Shown here piece by piece: positions 6,059 through 11,611 of a DNA stretch of 11,907 bases. Location of the stretch: the NCBI GenBank assembly GCA_045402695.1, contig JAWPNA010000127.1:1-11907 (forward strand), written 5' to 3'. The notes under the pieces were generated by a model. It saw only the letters and a list, made by a program, of their open reading frames with translations, searched no databases and was not told the origin of the DNA. Each line of letters starts with the position of its first letter. Positions within the stretch are counted from its first letter, which is position 1. Both the position numbers and the translations under genes were made by a program. The stretch comes from JAWPNA01 sp045402695 (GTDB lineage: Bacteria > Acidobacteriota > Polarisedimenticolia > JACPZX01 > DASXTC01).

Positions 6059-6454
6059 ATGAAGGGTGAAGCGCCGTTCGTCCGTCACGGGTTCGGCGCC
6101 GTCAGGCCTTACGTGTATGGTCATCTCGGGCTGGAGGAGCTCCTCAAGCACGCGTTCGGAGCGGTGGAGCTTGAGCGCCAGGAGATGGGCCCCGGATCGT
6201 TTCACATCGAGGTCAGAATCGGCGACTCAGTCGTAGTGCTGGAGACCGGCGAGCCGCTTCCCGCCGAAGCAACACGCGCCTCGATCTACGTCTACGTGGA
6301 GGAGGTCGATGTGGCGTATCAGCGCGCCCTCGATCGCGGCGCAGCGTCGCTGGCGAAGCCGGAAGACAAGCCCTATCAGGAACGCGCGGCGGGGGTGCAG
6401 GACTCGTTCGGGAACACCTGGTGGATTTCGACGTTCATACAACCAGCGATGTAG
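6059..6454 (+). CDS. PhnB-like VOC family protein
   Basis: This 131-residue protein belongs to the PhnB-like branch of the VOC (glyoxalase-fold) superfamily. The opening VRPYVYGHLGLEELLKHAFG (15-34) is the first strand-helix unit of that branch. FHIEVRIGDSVVVLE (48-62) and YQERAAGVQDSFGNTWWIST (106-125) match its later strands, the latter being the conserved 'D-x-F-G-N-x-W' ending. The substrate is unknown; relatives bind small molecules, often with a metal. The frame is open from an ATG at 6017, but that codon lies inside the attC site. ATG 6059 has GTGGAGGA (6041-6048) at good spacing and sits 29 bases after the cut point, so it is preferred. It is the second VOC gene in the array and clearly divergent from the first (453-827). 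Confidence 0.9.
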   Translation: MKGEAPFVRHGFGAVRPYVYGHLGLEELLKHAFGAVELERQEMGPGSFHIEVRIGDSVVVLETGEPLPAEATRASIYVYVEEVDVAYQRALDRGAASLAKPEDKPYQERAAGVQDSFGNTWWISTFIQPAM

Positions 6455-6500
6455 GCTCACGACCGGCGGCGAGTTCGCGCGACGCCGCCCAAGCGGCAGC

Positions 6501-6591
6501 ACCCAACGGTGGCCGCGCGGCGAACGAGCTGATTCGACTCGACGGCATCGCTTCGAAGGCCCGCGATGCGCTTCTGCTTGAGGCGTTACGG
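6501..6591 (+). other. possible attC-like site 8 (weak)
   Basis: ACCCAAC (6501-6507) fits RYYYAAC, and GTTACGG (6585-6591) stands where R' is expected, 28 bases before the next ATG, but it matches GTTRRRY poorly. GCATCGC (6545-6551) and GCGATGC (6563-6569) make a perfect inner hairpin. GGCTCAC at 6454-6460, over the stop of the upstream gene, is another candidate left end. The site is weak and may mark the decayed right edge of the array. Confidence 0.35.
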
Positions 6592-6619
6592 CGCCAGATT
6601 GCCTTCTTGGGAGCAAATC

Positions 6620-7009
6620 ATGAATGGAAAATCGATCTGGGCCGTGGTCGCGGGCGTGCTCGTCATCATCGTTGTCACGACTCTTGTCGACATCGTGCTG
6701 CACGCAGCCGGCGTCTTCCCGCCCATGGACCAGCCGATCAACGACCCGCTCGCTCTGCTTGCGACCTCCTATCGCATCGTCATCAGCGTCGGCGGTGCCT
6801 GGCTCACGGCTCGGCTCGCGCCGGATAGGCCCATGAAGCACGCCATAATCCTTGGCTATGTGGGTGTTGTCTTGGGGCTTGTGGGCGTTGTGGCAACCTG
6901 GAACCTGGGGCTCGGGCCCAGGTGGTACCCCATCTCGCTCGTTGTGCTGGCGATACCGCAATGCTGGGCTGGCGGCAGGATCTACGAGATGCAGTCGGGG
7001 AAGCGCTGA
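6620..7009 (+). CDS. small four-helix membrane protein of unknown function
   Basis: This 129-residue protein starts with a hydrophobic helix (about 5-30, IWAVVAGVLVIIVVTTLVDI) and has further segments at about 46-66, 73-93 and 102-117, so it is an inner-membrane protein. I do not recognise a family. The loop PPMDQPINDPLALLATSYRI (34-53) between helices 1 and 2 is the most distinctive part and would serve for a search. An open frame extends upstream to 6566, but ATG 6620 has TTGGGAG (6607-6613) as a ribosome-binding site and follows the weak attC-like site by 28 bases. It is either the last cassette gene or the first gene outside the array; no attC-like site follows it. Confidence 0.8.
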   Translation: MNGKSIWAVVAGVLVIIVVTTLVDIVLHAAGVFPPMDQPINDPLALLATSYRIVISVGGAWLTARLAPDRPMKHAIILGYVGVVLGLVGVVATWNLGLGPRWYPISLVVLAIPQCWAGGRIYEMQSGKR

Positions 7010-7117
7010 AGGCTGATTCCGATTCAGCGGAGCATCAACAGGGTGACGGGCGACGCCACGATGGAACCACGCGCTGCCTGCCATGGCGATGGAGAGCCAT
7101 CTACATCAAGGCCGTGG

Positions 7118-7135
7118 ACTACGCTTCAGCGTAGT
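7118..7135. repeat. perfect 8-bp inverted repeat
   Basis: ACTACGCT and AGCGTAGT are perfect reverse complements separated by TC (18 bases). The dyad lies 38 bases upstream of the -35 element of the regulator gene, in a 230-base stretch (7010-7239) with no gene. No T-run follows, so it is not an obvious terminator; a protein-binding dyad or an RNA hairpin with a TTCA loop are both possible. The same gap also holds GCCATGGC (7079-7086) and an imperfect GCTGA/TCAGC repeat near 7012-7028. Confidence 0.6.
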
Positions 7136-7173
7136 GTCTCGACGGCAGGCGTGCCTTCAGCTGAGTGAGCGAC

Positions 7174-7202
7174 TTGACAGTCCGTCAGGCGGGGTCTACC
7201 AT
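7174..7202 (+). promoter_or_regulatory. sigma70-like promoter of the CopG-like gene
   Basis: A perfect TTGACA (7174-7179) is followed after 17 bases by TACCAT (7197-7202), four of six matches to TATAAT. Transcription would begin near 7209, about 30 bases before the ATG at 7240. This is the best promoter match I find in the window. Confidence 0.65.
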
Positions 7203-7209
7203 CCCTGCG

Positions 7210-7225
7210 CCATCCATTTGGATGG
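7210..7225. promoter_or_regulatory. candidate operator dyad for the ribbon-helix-helix regulator
   Basis: CCATCC and GGATGG flank ATTT in a perfect 6-bp inverted repeat located at the predicted transcription start and 14 bases before the regulator's ATG. Ribbon-helix-helix proteins usually bind such short dyads in their own promoter. Autoregulation is inferred from position only. Confidence 0.45.
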
Positions 7226-7239
7226 TCCATGGAGGGCCC

Positions 7240-7626
7240 ATGACTGATACCGAGAAGATCACCATCAACCTGAGCGCTGTAGACCTTGGCCGCATTGACC
7301 TGCTCGCGGAGGAGGGCTTCTACTCCAACCGGACGGACTTCATCCGCACAGCCATCCGCAAGGAGCTCGACGTTCACAGCGACACGGTGAAGCAAAGCGT
7401 CTCACGGCGAGCGTCGATTCTGGGGGTGGCGGTGTTCACACGCCGCAGCCTGGAGAGCAGCCTCAAGAAGAGACAGCGGCTCGAAATAAACGTCGTTGGG
7501 GGAGTGTACCTGTCGGACGACATCCCGCCTGACTTGGCGCTCGGCACGATCAAGAGCTTGAAGGTTCACGGAGTTCTACGTGCCAGCCAGGCCGTGAAAG
7601 ATGCGCTTGGGGACCGGATACTTTGA
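7240..7626 (+). CDS. CopG/ribbon-helix-helix family transcriptional regulator
   Basis: In this 128-residue protein the N-terminal part, ITINLSAVDLGRIDLLAEEG (7-26) followed by YSNRTDFIRTAIRKEL, is a ribbon-helix-helix DNA-binding unit: one strand for the DNA groove and two helices with the 'S-N-R-T-D-F-I-R' turn. The C-terminal 75 residues (VSRRASILGVAVFTRRSL and onward) are unlike short antitoxins and may bind a ligand or partner. The ATG at 7240 is preceded by GGAGGG and follows a good promoter. The frame is open upstream to 7165, but that start would lie upstream of the -35 element. No toxin-like partner gene follows; the next sequence is a beta-lactamase remnant. It probably regulates itself and perhaps a neighbour. 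Confidence 0.87.
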   Translation: MTDTEKITINLSAVDLGRIDLLAEEGFYSNRTDFIRTAIRKELDVHSDTVKQSVSRRASILGVAVFTRRSLESSLKKRQRLEINVVGGVYLSDDIPPDLALGTIKSLKVHGVLRASQAVKDALGDRIL

Positions 7627-7668
7627 GTTTGAGATCCCGGCTGTCGCCCGCGCCCGTCCGTCCCGCGA

Positions 7669-8019
7669 GTGACGCGGAGCGTCAGGCGTGCTCACCGCTG
7701 GGAACGGTTCTGGTGCGAGGAGCTGCCGGTGTCGAAACACGCCTTCGACGTGATGAAGAAGGTCACGCTCGTCGCCACGTCAGCTTCGGGATGGACGTTT
7801 CGCGGCAAGACGGGCTGGGGCGGCGCCGGGGCAGGTGAGCCCGGCGGGGAATCCGGCCTGTCGCTCGGGTGCTTCGTCGGACATGTCGCCCGCGGAGACG
7901 ACGAGTACGTGTTCGTGACCAGCAACTCCGACCGCGTGGAGCCCGCCGGTCGTCGCATGTCGGGGTGGATTGCGCGCGACATCCGGTTTGCCGTCATCCT
8001 CTGCGCCGGTATACTGGCC
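7669..8019 (+). pseudogene. class D (OXA-type) beta-lactamase C-terminal remnant
   Basis: The reading frame encodes a run typical of the C-terminal half of class D beta-lactamases: ELPVSKHAFDVMKKV, then GWTFRGKTGWGG with the KTG motif at 7807-7815, SLGCFVGHVARGDDEYVFVT (the 'GWFVG-x-V ... Y-x-F' strands), and a closing helix RMSGWIARDIRFAVILCAGIL. The catalytic S-x-x-K and S-x-V motifs and the whole N-terminal half are missing. The preceding regulator gene ends only about 40 bases earlier, so a 5' deletion is likely. The conserved GWFVG Trp is Cys here. A GTG at 7669 leaves the frame open straight into the GNAT gene (316 residues in total), so a fusion product is possible, but an inactive remnant is more plausible. 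Confidence 0.72.
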
Positions 8020-8049
8020 CGGGCAGTCGGGCCCGCATGGAGTCTCGAA

Positions 8050-8619
8050 GTGATCGTGACAGAGCGCCTCGATCTCGTGCCTGCGGCTCTCGGAAGCGTC
8101 CGTGCAGCCGTGGAAGGCGCCGGGGCTCTAAGCAGCGCGTTGAAGGCGCGAGTCCCGAGCACGTGGCCTCCAGAGTACGTCGACGATGCGGCGCTTCAAT
8201 TCACGATCGCCCGGCTCGAAGAGCAACCCTCGGCGGCCGGTTGGTGGATGTACTTCGCGGTGGCGCGAGGCGATTCTTCAGACGGCCGAGTGCTGGTCGG
8301 CACCGCCGGATTCAATGGGCCCCCGAGCGCCGACGGGACGGTCGAGGTGGGTTATGGGATCGTGAGCGAGTACCAGCGTCGTGGCTTCGCAACCGAGGCC
8401 GTTGGCGGCATGCTCGCGCACGCATTCACCTTTCCGGAGGTGTCGAGGGTCATCGCCGAGACTCTTCCGGCTCTCGAGCCGTCCATCGGCGTCCTTCGTA
8501 AATGCGGGTTCCGCTTCATCGGCGACGGCTCTGGACCGGGCGTCATCAGGTTCGAGCTGGCGCGGGCTTCCGACGGTCGGCCTGGAGGCGACCGGGGATC
8601 AGGGACGTGGGGCGGGTGA
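8050..8619 (+). CDS. GNAT family N-acetyltransferase (RimJ/RimL type)
   Basis: This 189-residue protein (from GTG 8050) is a full-length GNAT enzyme. TERLDLVPAA is the common first strand of the RimJ/RimL (Acetyltransf_3) group. VEVGYGIVSEYQRRGFATEA (98-117) carries the acetyl-CoA pyrophosphate loop (Q-R-R-G-F-A), followed by IAETLPALEPSIGVLRKCGF (135-154), the 'N/S-x-x-S-x-x-V-L-x-K-x-G-F' motif. It transfers an acetyl group from acetyl-CoA to an amine; the target is unknown. The frame is open far upstream because it is fused to the beta-lactamase remnant. GTG 8050 is chosen for its TGGAG (8038-8042) and homology start; GTG 8056 is possible. It is followed after 6 bases by the hydrolase gene, suggesting an operon. 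The Gly-rich last 15 residues are probably disordered. Confidence 0.9.
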   Translation: MIVTERLDLVPAALGSVRAAVEGAGALSSALKARVPSTWPPEYVDDAALQFTIARLEEQPSAAGWWMYFAVARGDSSDGRVLVGTAGFNGPPSADGTVEVGYGIVSEYQRRGFATEAVGGMLAHAFTFPEVSRVIAETLPALEPSIGVLRKCGFRFIGDGSGPGVIRFELARASDGRPGGDRGSGTWGG

Positions 8620-8625
8620 AATCCG

Positions 8626-9474
8626 GTGGCGAACAGCGTGTCAGGCGGGACGGCCACGCCGATCCGTGAATACGGGAGATCAGGGCGCCTGGTGGTGCTG
8701 CTGCACGGTGGCCCCGGGGCGCCGGGTTACATGGCACCGGTGGCGCGTGGGCTCGCGGATTCGTTCCGGGTCCTCGAGCCGTTCCAGCGTGGAAGCTCCG
8801 CCGAGCCACTCACCGTTGCACGCCACGTGGCGGACCTTCACCAGGTGGTTGTGTCAAGATCCGAGGGCGAGCGGCCGGCCCTCGTGGGCCATTCCTGGGG
8901 CGCGATGCTCGCGCTCGCCTACGCCGCGGCGCATCCCGGCAGCGCGGCCGGGCTCGTCCTCATTGGCTGCGGCACCTTCGATCAGGCGGCGCGGCGTCGC
9001 CTGCAGGCGATCCGCGAGGAGCGCATGGACGACGTTTTGAGGCGACGGCTGAAAGGACTCAAGGAGGAGTTTCCCGACGCCGACGAGCGCCTGCGGGTGT
9101 CGGGCAACCTGGTCCTTCCGCTCTACTCGCATGACCCCATTGCCGGCGAGATGGATGTCGAGCAGTGCGACGCACGCGCGCACCACGAGACCTGGGGGGA
9201 CATGATGCGGCTGCAGCGGGAGGCGGTGTACCCCGCGGCCTTCATCGCGATTGATGCCCCGGTGCTCATGCTGCACGGGGCTGCCGACCCCCATCCCGGA
9301 CGGCTGATACGGGCGAGCCTCGAACCTTATCTATCTCAACTGGAGTACCACGAGTGGGAACGCTGCGGGCATTATCCGTGGCTGGAAAGAAACGTCCATG
9401 ACGAATTCTTCACCCTGCTGCGTGGATGGCTTGCGGGGCAATTCACCGGCAATCCCGGAGCAGCACGCGCATGA
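8626..9474 (+). CDS. alpha/beta hydrolase (proline iminopeptidase-like)
   Basis: This 282-residue protein has the complete catalytic layout of the fold: the oxyanion-hole motif HGGPG (27-31), typical of proline iminopeptidases (S33), the nucleophile elbow GHSWGA (88-93, S90), the acid in GAADPHP (D221), and the base in CGHYPWLE (H249). A helical cap of about 80 residues (120-200) lies between. It hydrolyses an ester, amide or peptide bond; HGGPG favours aminopeptidase-like relatives, but the substrate is open. It is cytoplasmic, with no signal peptide. The start is GTG 8626, 6 bases after the GNAT stop; no strong ribosome-binding site is seen (GGCGGG at 8611-8616). Its stop overlaps the next start (ATGA), pointing to translational coupling. 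Confidence 0.92.
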   Translation: MANSVSGGTATPIREYGRSGRLVVLLHGGPGAPGYMAPVARGLADSFRVLEPFQRGSSAEPLTVARHVADLHQVVVSRSEGERPALVGHSWGAMLALAYAAAHPGSAAGLVLIGCGTFDQAARRRLQAIREERMDDVLRRRLKGLKEEFPDADERLRVSGNLVLPLYSHDPIAGEMDVEQCDARAHHETWGDMMRLQREAVYPAAFIAIDAPVLMLHGAADPHPGRLIRASLEPYLSQLEYHEWERCGHYPWLERNVHDEFFTLLRGWLAGQFTGNPGAARA

Positions 9475-9692
9475 GGGCTGCATGTACCTGTCACGCCCGG
9501 GGCGTCAATGCGGATCTGCCTCCGCAGTGGCTCGTCTACATCGTGGTGGACGATGTGGATCGCAGCGCGGCAACGTGCCAGGAGCTGGGAGGAGCGATTG
9601 TCGCCGGCCCCCGGCCTCCTGCCGGCGGCCGAACCTGCGTCATCCGGGATCCGGCCGGCGCCGTCTGCGCCCTATACGAACCCGCTCCGTAG
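9471..9692 (+). CDS. half-length VOC (glyoxalase-like) protein, probably truncated
   Basis: This product of 73 residues matches only the second half of a VOC module or domain: LPPQWLVYIVVDDVDRSAAT (16-35), ELGGAIVAGPRPPAGGRTCV, and the ending IRDPAGAVCALYEP, the usual last strand. About 60 to 190 residues that normally precede it are replaced by the hydrolase gene, whose stop overlaps its ATG (ATGA, 9471-9474). It is either a remnant left by a deletion or a functional single beta-alpha-beta-beta-beta unit that would have to dimerise. The frame is open upstream to 9426 inside the hydrolase gene, but the residues there are shadow-like. Two Cys in the first seven residues are odd for the family. 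Confidence 0.7.
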   Translation: MRAACTCHARGVNADLPPQWLVYIVVDDVDRSAATCQELGGAIVAGPRPPAGGRTCVIRDPAGAVCALYEPAP

Positions 9693-9728
9693 CGCGCGGC
9701 GCCGTGTTGGTGCCGGAGGAGAGCTGAG

Positions 9729-10547
9729 ATTCCGCTGCCCGAAGAGGTTCTTTCGCACTATCAGGCCGGCCACGAGGCGCGGCGCCTCCAGGCCGGGATG
9801 GGCCTGCTGGAGTTCGCGCGCACGCAGGTGATCCTGAGACGCGAGCTGCCCCCGCCTCCCTCGGTCGTGCTGGACGTGGGAGGCGGGCCCGGCGCCTACG
9901 CCTTGTGGCTCGCCCGGGAAGGTTACGAGGTCCACCTCGTGGACCCGGTGCCGCTGCATGTGGAGCAGGCGCGCGCCGCCTCCCATTCCCAGCCGGACCA
10001 TCCCGTGGCGAGCTTCACCGTGGGAGACGCTCGTTCGCTGAATCACGCCGGCGGCGCCGACGCGGTGCTGCTGCTCGGCCCGCTGTATCATCTGACCGAT
10101 CGCGCGGATCGTGTGCGGGCATTGCGCGAGGCGTGTCGCGTCCTCCATGCGGGAGGTGTCGTGCTGGCCGCGGCGATCTCACGGTTCGCATCGGCGCTCG
10201 ATGGGCTTGTCCGGGGACTGTTCACCGATCCTCGATTCACCCCGATGGTCCTTCGAGATCTCGCCGAGGGCCAGCACCGCAACGAGACCGAGAACCCCTC
10301 TCTCTTCACCACCGCCTACTTCCACCGACCCGAGGAGCTGAAAGGCGAGATGGAGGAGGCGGGGCTCCGGCACGTGGCGACACTGGCGGTCGAGGGGCCT
10401 GCGTGGATGCTCCAGGATCTGGAGACGAGGTGGAACGATCCCCGATGGCGCGAGGTCATCCTGGACATCATCCAGCGGATCGAGGGGGAGCCCGCGCTGG
10501 CCGGAGTGAGCGCCCACATCATCGGCGTTGGCCGGAGGCCAGAGTGA
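9729..10547 (+). CDS. class I SAM-dependent methyltransferase
   Basis: The SAM-binding motif I, VLDVGGGPGAYA (47-58 from the start used here), is followed by YEVHLVDPVP (motif II, acidic D) and ADAVLLLGPLYHL (the post-II/motif IV region), all typical of class I methyltransferases of about 270 residues. The first ATG (9798) would cut off a well-formed N-terminal helix region (IPLPEEVLSHYQAGHEARRL) that the family has. The only possible starts with a ribosome-binding site are ATT 9729, 9 bases after GGAGG (9715-9719), or CTG 9735. ATT is chosen, as in infC-type starts. The substrate is unknown. The gene begins 36 bases after the half VOC gene and is probably co-transcribed with it. The start is uncertain, the family call firm. 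Confidence 0.88.
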   Translation: MPLPEEVLSHYQAGHEARRLQAGMGLLEFARTQVILRRELPPPPSVVLDVGGGPGAYALWLAREGYEVHLVDPVPLHVEQARAASHSQPDHPVASFTVGDARSLNHAGGADAVLLLGPLYHLTDRADRVRALREACRVLHAGGVVLAAAISRFASALDGLVRGLFTDPRFTPMVLRDLAEGQHRNETENPSLFTTAYFHRPEELKGEMEEAGLRHVATLAVEGPAWMLQDLETRWNDPRWREVILDIIQRIEGEPALAGVSAHIIGVGRRPE

Positions 10548-10645
10548 CAAGCCGGGCCCGGGCGCGCGAGAAGAAGATAAAAGCCGGACACCAGTGACAT
10601 TGGAGACGTCTCGCCTTCGACGAGGCCGCGAGGAGCGCACACAGG

Positions 10646-11092
10646 ATGGCTGGATACTCTGCAAGGCCGCTGGTCGGCAAGCTCGGATTGAAGGAAGGCT
10701 TTCGCGTGATGCTGCTCGGCGCACCGCGGGAGTTTTGCGAGGATCTGGGCCCGCTGCCGGATGGCGCGCGGTTGCTGCCTGACCGCTCGAAAGATCTCGA
10801 CTGCGTCATGCTCTTCGCGTGGCGTGCCGCGGATCTCCGCAGGATCGGGCCGGCCGCGGCTAAGCTCCTTCCCGCGGGGATGCTGTGGATCGCATGGCCG
10901 AAGAAAGCATCCGGCGTGGTCACCGACGCGACCGACTCCCTGGTGCGCTCCGCAGGCCTTGCCGCGGGACTCGTGGATATCAAGGTCTGCGCCGTGAACG
11001 AGGTCTGGTCCGGGCTGAAGTTCGTCTGGCCGCTGAAGGACAGGCCGGCCATCGCGTCGCGCAGGCGACGCGAACCCCGGCGGGCTCGATGA
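10646..11092 (+). CDS. DUF3052 family protein
   Basis: This 148-residue protein has the family's opening GYSARPLVGKLGLKEGFRVM (3-22), then LLGAPREF, a central LWIAWPKKASG (79-89), and DIKVCAVNEVWSGLKFVW (111-128), all strongly conserved in DUF3052. No biochemical role is established; the fold is compact alpha/beta and the protein is cytoplasmic. The ATG at 10646 has GAGGAG (10629-10634) upstream at a rather wide spacing. About 98 bases separate it from the methyltransferase gene. This gap holds no clear promoter and an AAGAAGATAAAAG stretch near 10569-10581. The C-terminal tail is Arg-rich (RRRREPRRAR) and its stop overlaps the next ATG. The family assignment is confident. Confidence 0.88.
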   Translation: MAGYSARPLVGKLGLKEGFRVMLLGAPREFCEDLGPLPDGARLLPDRSKDLDCVMLFAWRAADLRRIGPAAAKLLPAGMLWIAWPKKASGVVTDATDSLVRSAGLAAGLVDIKVCAVNEVWSGLKFVWPLKDRPAIASRRRREPRRAR

Positions 11093-11598
11093 GCCCATCC
11101 GGGTCCGGAGACCGAGCCGTGATCCACCTGATCAAGACGGCACTCTTCACGCTGGTCGCGCCGGGAACAGTCGCGGTCCTCTTGCCCCGCCTGCTGGCGT
11201 CGCGGTCGAAGGAGCCTGCCCTCGAGATCGGCCCGCTCAAGTACGCCGGCGTGGTCCCGATCCTGGCCGGCGCGGCGCTCTTCCTCTGGTGCGCCTACCT
11301 TTTCGCGGTCGCAGGAAGGGGCACACCGGCCCCGATCGATCCTCCGAAGGAGCTGGTCGCGCAGGGGCCGTATCGGCGTGTGAGGAACCCGATGTACCTC
11401 GGGATCTTCGCCATGCTGGCCGGCGAGGCGGTCCTGTTCGAATCGCGAATCCTGTCGCAATACGCGGGGACCGTGGGGCTCGTCTTCTACCTCTTCGTCG
11501 TCGTGTACGAAGAGCCATCGCTGAAAAGGAGATTCGGGTCTTCCTACCAGCGCTACCTCGAGTCCGTCCCGCGTTTCATCCCACGCCCGCGAGCGTGA
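11089..11598 (+). CDS. isoprenylcysteine carboxyl methyltransferase (ICMT/PEMT-like) membrane protein
   Basis: This 169-residue membrane methyltransferase has hydrophobic helices at about 12-33, 51-75, 104-118 and 124-140. The signature GPYRRVRNPMYLG (93-105) and the end EEPSLKRRFG (141-150), SYQRYLESVPRFIP are the SAM-binding elements of the ICMT/phospholipid methyltransferase family. Bacterial members methylate lipids or other membrane substrates; the acceptor cannot be predicted. The start at ATG 11089 overlaps the DUF3052 stop (ATGA), so translation is coupled. GTG 11119 is an alternative closer to the first helix. The frame is also open upstream within DUF3052, but there it is a shadow. 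It is the last gene of the + strand run and converges with the peptidase gene, 13 bases away. Confidence 0.9.
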   Translation: MSPSGSGDRAVIHLIKTALFTLVAPGTVAVLLPRLLASRSKEPALEIGPLKYAGVVPILAGAALFLWCAYLFAVAGRGTPAPIDPPKELVAQGPYRRVRNPMYLGIFAMLAGEAVLFESRILSQYAGTVGLVFYLFVVVYEEPSLKRRFGSSYQRYLESVPRFIPRPRA

Positions 11599-11611
11599 GC
11601 CGGGCTCCTGA

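Larger units (their letters stand above)
348..6591 (+). mobile_element. chromosomal integron gene-cassette array (no integrase in window)
   Basis: A head-to-tail run of short, same-strand genes is separated by attC-like sites. Each site has a left R'' 7-mer near or over the stop codon of the upstream gene and a right R' 7-mer (GTTAGCC, GTTAGGC, GTTGGGC or a variant) 19 to 55 bases before the next start in most cassettes. Four sites have complementary arms with a single extrahelical base. Cut points (G|TT) give cassettes of about 400-2159, 2160-3609, 3610-4271, 4272-4913, 4914-5455, 5456-6029 and 6030-6585. Such arrays are mobilised by an IntI tyrosine recombinase that folds the bottom strand of attC. 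No intI or attI is visible, so the array may continue to the left, or be a cassette cluster lacking its own integrase. The right border is uncertain (6591 to about 7010). Confidence 0.82.

Noticed and set aside
348..6591. CRISPR array
   Set aside because: The repeated elements are inverted, unlike in sequence, and separated by genes; no uniform direct repeats with spacers.
6227..7084. 285-residue minus-strand frame
   Set aside because: Antisense to the PhnB-like and membrane-protein genes; no family motif, His/Arg/Pro-rich.
7240..7626. Antitoxin of a toxin-antitoxin pair
   Set aside because: The protein is longer than usual CopG antitoxins and no toxin-like gene lies next to it.
11599..11611. 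Terminator between convergent genes
   Set aside because: Only 13 bases with no stem or T-run.
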